This document shows positions 56,201-64,000 of a DNA stretch of 64,000 bases, piece by piece. Source of the stretch: Caenorhabditis elegans (taxonomy: Eukaryota > Nematoda > Chromadorea > Rhabditida > Rhabditidae). The translations under genes were made by a program, and so were the position numbers. The stretch is taken from NCBI RefSeq assembly GCF_000002985.6, contig NC_003279.8, positions 2,480,001 to 2,544,000 on the forward strand, written 5' to 3'. Each line of letters begins with the position of its first letter. Within the stretch, counting starts at the first letter, position 1. The notes beneath the pieces are model-generated. The model saw nothing but the letters and a program-made list of their open reading frames with translations. It had not been told where the DNA came from and did not search any database.

Positions 56201-59200
56201 TCACCCATATCGTAAATCTACACAGATTATGTCTTCCGGGAAATCTACACCACCTTGTAAATCGACACAAATATAGTGTTCACCAAAAACCTACAATTTC
56301 GAGAACCTTCCATGAACCCTTGCAATTCAGAAAACACCCCACAAAAAAAGTAGACGATACCAAATCTCGAGAGAAAACTCCTTCTCGAAACAAAAACATT
56401 TCAGGAATTCTATTTTCGCGGCGGCGTGTGTAGGACGAACACTTTCCGCAACCAATACACAAGAAACATGATGGATTTTCTTGTTTTCGTGTCCTAAAAC
56501 CCAGAAAACTAACAACACGATTACTGATTCCTGAACTTAGTGTTTGAAAAATGGAAGAGAAATTTTAAATAAAACAGAAGCTAGTTCACGATTTTTGTCG
56601 ATTTATGGGAAGCCTTCGTTTGTGTAAATTTCCAAAAAGTGGTGTAGATTTACAAGATTTTGTGGATTTACGGGGGAGCTAAAATTTCGTAGATTTACGT
56701 GTCTGTGTAGATTTACGGAAGCTCCGTAATTTTGCCAAATTATGAAGTAGTGTCGATTTGCAAAATTGTGTAGATTCACGTGTTTGTCTAGATTAACCGA
56801 ATTACCAAAGTTGTGTAGATTACGTAAAATTATGAAATAGTGCCAATTTACGAGATTGGGTGAATTTACGGAAGCTGTAAAATGTTGTATATTTACGAGT
56901 CTGTGTAGATTTACGGGAGCTGTAAAATTGTGTACATTTAAGAAATTTTGTGGATTTACGGGAGCGCCTAAATTGTGTAGATTTATTGATTTTTGTGAGC
57001 CGTGAAATATTGCATTGTTAATAATATAATCTGTCTGGGAAAAACAAAATCTTTTTTCCAAAGAAATCTTTTATCCCTATTTTTGGTAAATAATTCTTTA
57101 GATTCTAGGACTTTCTTGATGACGTAATGCAATTTTTTTAGGGGATAGGAGTTGTTGGAAATTTGAGAATATCGTACTAATTGCTGAAAAATGAATTTGA
57201 GATTTTTTGCGGTGTGCACTAATTATGGGAATATGAAGAATATGAGGCTCGAAAAAAAGTTATACTGAATCACGTTTTCGAGAGGAAAGTTGGTAATTTG
57301 AGGGGTGCTTTTTTTCTATGAAATTTTGAAATAATCAAAAAAAAATATTGTATTGATATTTTTGAAAACTGTGAAAAAATATTAAAGATATAGAAAATTT
57401 AAGTTTTTGAGAAAAAAAGCGGCTAGGGATCTTTAAAAATGCATAAATAAAAATTAAAAAAAAAGTTTGTTGTAATTTTTAAATTGGTCTGAAGGTTTTT
57501 TACTAAAAAAATTGTTTAACTAATTTTTTTTTGCAAATATTTTTAGAAATTATGTTTTCATGGAAATTTAATTTTTTATTGTGAAAATTAGGGAAATTCT
57601 GGATTTTTTTTGTTAAAAAAATTCCAAAAAAAAATTAATAGGTTTCTTGAACTTAAATTTAATTTTTAAAAACATTACACTTGAAACTTTATATAAATAT
57701 ATATTTCAAAAACTAACAGGCAGTCAAAAACTTGAAAATCTAAATTTCAAAAAAAAAATTAAAAAAAGGATTTTACAAAAAAATTAAAATAAAATCTAAT
57801 ATTTTTCCAGCTTCTCCTGCCATTCACCGCCTCATTCACAATGTTCCACAACTACATATACGTGTTTCTATGTGTCATCGGAGTATTTGCAAACATTTCA
57901 ATCGTCGTCGTGCTCCTGCGACCGGCGATGCGAAAATCGCCATTCAACTTGTTTCTAGTAGTGATTGCCGTCTGTGATGCCTCACTAATGGCCACATATT
58001 TGACATATAAACACGTGGAATTGTGCCATCCATGGTATTTCTCGTTTCCATGGGCGATTTATACAAAGTTCTACGCTATTTTCTCGGTTTTCGTGCATTC
58101 GTGCAGTCTATGGCTCACCGTTAATATGGCTATTCTGAGGTAAGCAGGGCAGGAAATTACTTTTTTCGGCGGAAAAATTTAATTTCCGCTTGTGATATTG
58201 TGCCCGAAGTGTCAAAATGGAGGTTCGAGCGGTTTTCAGGGGAGCTTCTCAAAATCTTTTTACTTTGGCATTTTTTGGAAAAAAAAATCAATAAGTTCAC
58301 TGAAAACCTCCGATGCACCAAGTATTGCGCAAAAAATTAAAAAAAAAAGGTGTGCTGAATCTAGCGACCGACACTCTACAGGTCTCGCGAAACAAGGAAA
58401 TTGTCGGTTGCAATCTAAGCAACTGGCGCCCTCCGATTTAAAACTCGTAAATCAAAACAGAACTCGTTAAAATTTCCTTAAACTCCTTATCTGTCGGCTG
58501 CAAACTAATCTTGTTTACTACCAGCTGCGAATTGAGCAGCCGACATTTCCCTACTCCACAAAACCTGGATAGTGTCGGTTGCATCCAAAGCATCAGACAT
58601 CTCCCGGTTTCGCGGGACTAGTCAAGTGTCGGCTGCAACCAGAGCAGCCGACACTTTCCGGTTTTGCGAAACTCGTTAACTGTCGGCTGCGGTTTAAGCG
58701 GCGGATTGCTCGCGGATTCGCGTTTCCTTAGACCAGCAAAATTAGGCGAAAACTTTAAATATTTCAGATTCCTGGTACTGTACCGCGGAAGTCGTTCCGA
58801 GACCCGAATCCCTCAGTGCAATGGATTTGGCGCTGCATTTGTGGCAATTGTGCTAGCATTCGCGATAGCTTGCATCGGATGTCTCCCGATTTTCATCCGC
58901 TATCGAATAATCGAAGGAGAAGTTGGCGCGGTGCCAGATTTATGTCTGGAGGGAAAATATTCAACTGATTGGCAGCCAAATGATATGATTCAGTTCTACG
59001 GGTTAAGTCAGCCGCTTTGGTGGAATTGTGACTGGGAACGTATCAATTATTGGATGGCTGGTAAGTTTACAATTAGTAGGCACTCATGCCTGCCTGCCAT
59101 TGTTTTTCAATCGAAATGGAAAATTTTCAAAATGACTCGAAAAACATCATCTAAATTTCACAACAATTCGCGATGGCGAAAAACATATTAACATGCAGAG

Positions 59201-61848
59201 CATTTATTATCTTGTCTTCGCCCCAAATTTTGCTCATTTCAATGAGTAAAAATTTTAAAGGGTTGAGCTCCTGTTCAGAGGGGACGTGGAATTTGAATAA
59301 GTCAGAAAAAAGTTAATTTTAAATTTTTTTAAAAACTTTTATAGGAAATTAAAACCTGAGTTTTAGTTTTTTTTGTAGCCAAAATTTAAAATTTCGTATT
59401 TTGTAGTTTGTAGTTTGTAGTTTGCAGTTTGTAGTTTGTAGAGTGTAGTGTGTAGTTTATTCTTTTTAGTTTGTAGTTTGTAGTTTGAAGTGTGTAATTT
59501 GAAGTGTGTACTTTGTAGTGTGTAGCTTATAAAAAAATCTGCATCAATTGTTTTTTCCATTTCAATTTTTTTTCAAAAAAAAATTGACCATAATTTTTTG
59601 TAGTTTGAAACATGTAGTTTGTAGTTTGTAGTAAACCAAAATCAGAAAATAAAAAAAATTTGCAAAAAAAATTGTCCCAAAAAAAATCTGGCTTCCATTT
59701 TTGCTCAGTTTTCCTCAAGAACCCAATTGTTCATTCTTCGTAAATGCTTTTTGTTAGTGTGCTGTTTATAGTTTGTAGTTTGTAGTTTGTAGTTTGTAGT
59801 TTGTAGTTTGTAGTTTGCAGTTTGTAGTTTGAACTTAGTTTGAAGGCTTGTAGTTCGAAGTTGGCAAAAATACAATTTCTGGACCAAAGCTGTTTCACGC
59901 TAAAAAAAATTTCCAATTTTGTTCTAAATACCAAATTGTTTATACAATTATAAAGTATCAAAAATAATTTTTTGAAAGTTTTAGTTTGTAGTTTGTAGTT
60001 TGTGGTTTGTAGTAGCACGTAGTAGAAGTAGTAGAAGTATAAATAGTAGTAGAAGTAGTTTGTAGTAGAAGTATAAATATGTTGCAAAATAATGGAACTT
60101 TTAGAGCAGAACATTGTTATTCGATTTTCCCCGTTGATCTTCTATGTATTACATTTTGTTACTATTTATCAAATTTCGAATAAACAAACAAACAAACAAA
60201 CATTCTAGTTTTTGAACCAATAAATTTCAATTTAAAAAATTATAAAATTTTAATTGCAAGAATATACCGAAAAATTTAATTTAATTTCTTTATGGGAAGC
60301 AACACTTTCAAAAAAAATTTTTTTTTTTAATTTTGAAATTTTTTTAAAAAATGTTTAATTTTTTTAAGTTAAAAAAAAAACAATTAAAAAAAATTTCGCC
60401 CTTTCCAGCACTAATCCTAAAACTGATTCCCTGCCTTCTGCTCACAATCTTCATGACACTACTCGTCCGAATGCTCATCGAAGCAAGAGAACGAAGGTCC
60501 CGACTCTGCGGTGGAATGGGTAATGGAAACTCGCAAGCCGAGAGGACAACTGCAATGTTAACTGGAATTGTTGCAATCTTCCTTATCACAGAGCTCCCAC
60601 AAGGTGTGCTCACATTTGCCGCCGGAGCCAACCCTCGGCTCACATTCCTCACACTTCAAATGAACAATGTTTTCGACTTGCTCTCCCTAATTAATAGTGC
60701 CGTCAATTTTGTGCTCTGCGCTCTGATGTCACATGTTTTTAGAAGGTTTGTTCAGTTTTTAATAGAAATATTAATTAGAAGAATTATTTGAATTATTTTT
60801 ACAAACAAAGGAACTGCAAAAAATCCAAAATCACACCTGTTTTTAATACAATTTTAAAAAATTTAAATTCCGCGCCACAAGTTTTCTAAAATAAAATTTA
60901 AAATTAGTTTACATTCTAATTTCCTTCCAAACTGTAATGAACGTTACAATTACATTCAAATTTCCCGCTTTCTAAAAAATTGAAGCAGTTAATTTTGTCT
61001 CATAATATTTTTTTTGAAGCCAATTTTTTTCTAATTGTAAAATCTACTTTTTTTTGTTGAAAGTTTCGAATTTCACTCCAAAAACGCTGAAAATTTTGAA
61101 TTTCCCGCTTTCTAAAAAGCAATTTATTTGGAGCAAATAATTTTGGCTCTTAATATTTTTTTTGAAGTCAAATGTTTTCTAACTGCAAAATCTATTGAAA
61201 TTTTGATTTTCCCGCCGAAAAAAAAATTCAGAAAAAATTTTAATTTAACAAATTAAAAAATTTAAGATCTCCTCCAAGTTATCGGCGATTTTTGACAAAG
61301 CAATTATTCTTTAAAAACTTTGAATTTCCCGCCAAAAACTCTTAAAATTTTGAATTTCCCGCTATCTAAAATGCAATTTATTTGAAGGAATTAATTTAGG
61401 CTTAAAATGTTTTTTTTTCGAACAAAATCTTTTCTAATTGTAGAATCTACTGAAATTTTAAATTTCTCGCCAAAAAAAAATTGAAAAAAAATTTTTCCTC
61501 CCAAATTTTGGCGAGTTTTGGCAACGATTCAATTATTTTTTGAATTATTAAGTTCTACAAAAATTCCCCCATTTTCCAGAGAATTCCTCCAAACATTCGG
61601 TGTCTGCTGTCCCCAATCGTCGGAAAATCACAGCGGAGCACCAATCAACAAAACCTCAAATCGATCGGTGAGTTTGGGCTCCGCGAGCTCTGAAAATTTT
61701 GCGGGAAAAATAAAAAATTGCCCTTTTCCAGATTCTCTCCACATTCAGCAACATTGCAAAACCAAAGACTTCCAAGAAAAATGGGTTCCTGCCAGTGCCA
61801 ACTAACTGCCCGGACGACAAGAATACCGAGCAACTAGCGATGAATTGA
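53291..61848 (+). CDS. Neuropeptide GPCR, FMRFamide/myosuppressin-receptor (DMSR/Srw-like) type
   Basis: Class A plasma-membrane receptor for RFamide-like peptides. Six exons: 53291-53350, 57811-58139, 58768-59060, 60409-60745, 61580-61667, 61732-61848; 1224 nt, 407 aa. Extracellular N-terminus with an N-T-T sequon at residue 7; TM1 about 33-56; intracellular R-K-S-P-F-N-L-F-L into TM2; C92 before TM3 and C189 in the second loop (likely disulfide); the DRY position reads A-I-L-R-F; TM4 about 150-173; TM5 from 228; TM6 begins A-E-R-T-T-A-M-L-T; TM7 contains N-S-A-V-N-F in place of NPxxY. Both replacements fit the nematode DMSR group as I recall it. The Ser/Asn-rich tail has P-K-T-S-K-K. Phases fit at every junction. 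Exon 1 is assigned by splice signals and its L-N-T-T-E-L-x-E-A-R-D-Y-F sequence. It matches a C. elegans receptor gene I recall at this locus, symbol not certain. Confidence 0.92.
53470..55600. repeat. Dispersed CTAGGCCA / TGGCCTAGAAATTT units in GPCR intron 1
   Basis: About 25 copies in both orientations, some paired as GTGGCCTAGAAATTTCAAAACC ... GCAATTTTCTAGGCCACGTAAAATCTG (53490-53700). The remainder is AT-rich. No exon seen. Confidence 0.8.
55840..56990. repeat. Inverted pair of CGTAAATCTACAC arrays in GPCR intron 1
   Basis: Left arm 55840-56280 (CGTAAATCGACACA on plus), right arm 56630-56990 (TGTGTAGATTTACGG on plus, i.e. inverse), with about 350 nt of unrelated sequence between. The arms can pair over long distances in the pre-mRNA. 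Confidence 0.88.
58340..58715. repeat. GTCGGCTGCAACC...GCAGCCGACA hairpin repeat in GPCR intron 2
   Basis: Four to five units of about 70-90 nt with GTGTCGGCTGCA and AGCAGCCGACATTTCCC, plus CGGTTTTGCGAAACTCGTTAA. Each unit is palindromic. Confidence 0.85.
59395..60080. repeat. (GTAGTTT)n heptamer blocks in GPCR intron 3
   Basis: Three blocks (59400-59535, 59600-59635, 59765-59850) and a smaller one at 59985-60080 shading into GTAGAAGTA. As 7 is not a multiple of 3, all frames repeat the same 7-residue peptide (minus: T-N-Y-K-L-Q-T) without stops; these ORFs are not genes. Confidence 0.95.
60850..61500. repeat. TTTTGAATTTCCCGC(T/C) minisatellite in GPCR intron 4
   Basis: Degenerate units of 60-120 nt with TTTGAATTTCCCGCTTTCTAAAA and TTTTCTAATTGTAAAATCTACT, same type as 43680-44370. 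Confidence 0.8.
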
Positions 61849-62094
61849 AACGCGCTCCTTTGAGAATTTTTTTTGAGCGACTATATAGGTACCACTTTTA
61901 GAAAGCCTCTACAAGCAATCTATCGGAGAGAACAAGTTTTCCGTAGAGCGCGTTTGAGCATTTTATAGATGATATCATCACACGTGTGTGACCCCTTTGT
62001 GTAGATTGACCCCCCAAACGACACTCCCCGTGTCGTACACCTTGTTCGAATCGAACTCTCAATTGTATTATATTTTCAAATGTTTTTTCTCTTG

Positions 62095-62100
62095 AATAAA
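62095..62100 (+). terminator. Poly(A) signal of the GPCR gene
   Basis: AATAAA in CTCTTGAATAAACTAG, 247 nt after the stop codon; the intervening 3' UTR is unusually repeat-free and GC-richer. Confidence 0.75.
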
Positions 62101-62104
62101 CTAG

Positions 62105-62595
62105 AATTCTTTTGATTTTTGTACTTTTTCATTTAAACTTTCGCTAGACCTTCCAGATAATTCTAAAGATTTTCAGATGTTTCCAGATTTGGTCTGAAAT
62201 TACGGTTGTAAGTAAATCACAAATTCCCAATTTATTGCATACATTTTTTTTTTCACTCATTCTATTCATTTTGAAAGCAAGTACGTGAAACGGAAAATTT
62301 ATTTAAAAAAAGAACGGAAAAATTAACAATATTGCGAAAAATCCGAAAAAATAAAAGCAATGAATACAGCATCCGTCTCGGACGAACTCATTGAGATTCC
62401 TCCAGATTCCTTTGAGTGAAACGCGATTGTAATGGAGTATTCAATTCAATTTTTTTTTGTAGAAAAGGATCGCTAAGCCAAAGATTCAGGGAAAGCAAGA
62501 AAAATACTTGCTTCTTTTGGTTCAAATTGTAAATCTAGGTCGGAAAAAAGTCACACACACCGAGGAGCTAGGCTTCCCTCATCCTCCCTGGATCA
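62105..62595. other. Intergenic, right of the GPCR
   Basis: No gene or repeat seen beyond AT-rich tracts; 62540-62590 (GGTCGGAAAAAAGTC...CCGAGGAGCTAGGC) is the least simple part. Confidence 0.35.
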
Positions 62596-62598
62596 GTC

Positions 62599-62915
62599 GT
62601 AAAAATTATAGAATTCCGGAAATGTTTTGATAGATTTGGATTCTAGATTTTTTAAAAATATTATTGGTATGTTTGTGGGCCAGGAAAGTAAATTTAAGCC
62701 GCTCTAGAGAGGTTTTTGTGACGGATTCCAATTTTCACAGGTACTTAAATTTACTTTCCTGGCCCACAAACATACCAATAATATTTTTAAAAAATCTAGA
62801 ATCCAAATCTATCAAAACATTTCCGGAATTCCATAATTTTTATTTTTTGTTTTTTTGTGCCTGTATGTACCTGTGAAAATTGGAATTCGTCACAAAAACC
62901 TCTCTAGCGCGGCTT
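62599..62915. repeat. Nested inverted repeat next to the satellite
   Basis: Arm A 62599-62696 (TTCCGGAAATGTTTTGATAG ... GTGGGCCAGGAAAGTAAATT) is inverted at 62746-62843. Arm B 62697-62745 (GCTCTAGAGAGGTTTTTGTG ... TTTTCACAGGTAC) is inverted at 62868-62913. The order is A-B-A'-spacer-B', and B' touches the satellite's first unit. Confidence 0.9.
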
Positions 62916-64000
62916 AGATTGTTACACGAAAAATAGAATGTTACACGAAAAATAGATTGTTACACGAAAAATAGATTGTTACACGAAAAATAGATTGTTA
63001 CACGAAAAATAGAATGTTACACGAAAAATAGATTGTTACACGAAAAATAGATTGTTACACGAAAAATAGAATGTTACACGAAAAATAGATTGTTACACGA
63101 AAAATAGATTGTTACACGAAAAATAGAATGTTACACGAAAAATAGATTGTTACACGAAAAATAGATTGTTACACGAAAAATAGATTGTTACACGAAAAAT
63201 AGAATGTTACACGAAAAATAGATTGTTACACGAAAAATAGATTGTTACACGAAAAATAGAATGTTACACGAAAAATAGATTGTTACACGAAAAATAGATT
63301 GTTACACGAAAAATAGATTGTTACACGAAAAATAGATTGTTACACGAAAAATAGATTGTTACACGAAAAATAGAATGTTACACGAAAAATAGAATGTTAC
63401 ACGAAAAATAGATTGTTACACGAAAAATAGAATGTTACACGAAAAATAGATTGTTACACGAAAAATAGATTGTTACACGAAAAATAGAATGTTACACGAA
63501 AAATAGAATGTTACACGAAAAATAGAATGTTACACGAAAAATAGATTGTTACACGAAAAATAGATTGTTACACGAAAAATAGAATGTTACACGAAAAATA
63601 GAATGTTACACGAAAAATAGATTGTTACACGAAAAATAGATTGTTACACGAAAAATAGAATGTTACACGAAAAATAGATTGTTACACGAAAAATAGAATG
63701 TTACACGAAAAATAGAATGTTACACGAAAAATAGATTGTTACACGAAAAATAGATTGTTACACGAAAAATAGAATGTTACACGAAAAATAGAATGTTACA
63801 CGAAAAATAGATTGTTACACGAAAAATAGAATGTTACACGAAAAATAGAATGTTACACGAAAAATAGATTGTTACACGAAAAATAGATTGTTACACGAAA
63901 AATAGATTGTTACACGAAAAATAGATTGTTACACGAAAAATAGAATGTTACACGAAAAATAGATTGTTACACGAAAAATAGATTGTTACACGAAAAATAT
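62915..64000. repeat. 19-bp satellite TAGATTGTTACACGAAAAA, 57 units, running off the right edge
   Basis: Perfect 19-nt periodicity. The only difference I see between units is one position, T or A (TAGATTG versus TAGAATG). The order begins T A T T T A T T A T T A T T, partly period three, then becomes irregular with A A and A A A runs. The final bases AAAATAT may mark the array end or a cut unit. Confidence 0.98.

Noticed and set aside
59363..60114. T-N-Y-K-L-Q repeat ORFs on the minus strand
   Set aside because: A 7-nt repeat without stops yields the same peptide in every frame; it lies within a GPCR intron.
62915..64000. CRISPR-like array
   Set aside because: Direct tandem 19-mers with no unique spacers, in a nematode genome; it is a satellite.

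Overview
The window is nematode nuclear DNA, almost certainly Caenorhabditis and most consistent with C. elegans chromosome I. The case rests on AT-rich sequence, short exons joined by GT...TTTCAG introns, acceptors placed just before start codons (trans-splice style), TTAGGC-type telomere-like repeats, many TTAA- or TA-flanked foldback elements, and gene identities. The gene order (mitochondrial ABC transporter, eIF3i, DDX10-like helicase, UTP15, peptide GPCR) matches a C. elegans locus I recall from memory; I ran no search. Exon models were built by hand from splice signals, reading phase and protein family knowledge.

Layout. 1-5400 (minus): 5' part of abtm-1 (ABCB7/Atm1-like), running off the left edge. 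A small secreted-protein gene (3203-3652, plus) sits inside its intron, followed by a decayed copy of that gene's 3' end. 5400-5868: compact divergent promoter. 5869-9499 (plus): eif-3.I, four exons. 9984-17261 (plus): DDX10-type DEAD-box helicase, five exons. 18136-25682 (plus): UTP15, six exons. Introns of these three housekeeping genes are packed with foldback elements and minisatellites. Translation initiation, rRNA-processing helicase and SSU-processome genes lie head to tail with trans-splice-like acceptors, so an operon is possible but not shown.

25.7-53 kb is gene-poor: an LTR-retrotransposon remnant, two exons of an unrecognised membrane-protein gene plus a possible third, a frameshifted F-box/FTH gene (minus, 30990-33710), a tRNA-like sequence, and many minisatellites, several built on the word CTAGGCCA. 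53291-61848 (plus): a six-exon FMRFamide/myosuppressin-type peptide GPCR (407 aa by my model) whose first intron is 4.46 kb. The window ends in a 19-bp satellite (62915-64000, 57 units) that starts at the foot of a nested inverted repeat.

Nothing resembles a prokaryotic-style system, CRISPR array or virus. The most unusual content is structural: an intron that is a near end-to-end palindrome, nested foldback insertions with readable target sites, an 18-C tract beside a splice acceptor, a minisatellite carrying full CRE octamers, and a satellite with a two-state A/T position.
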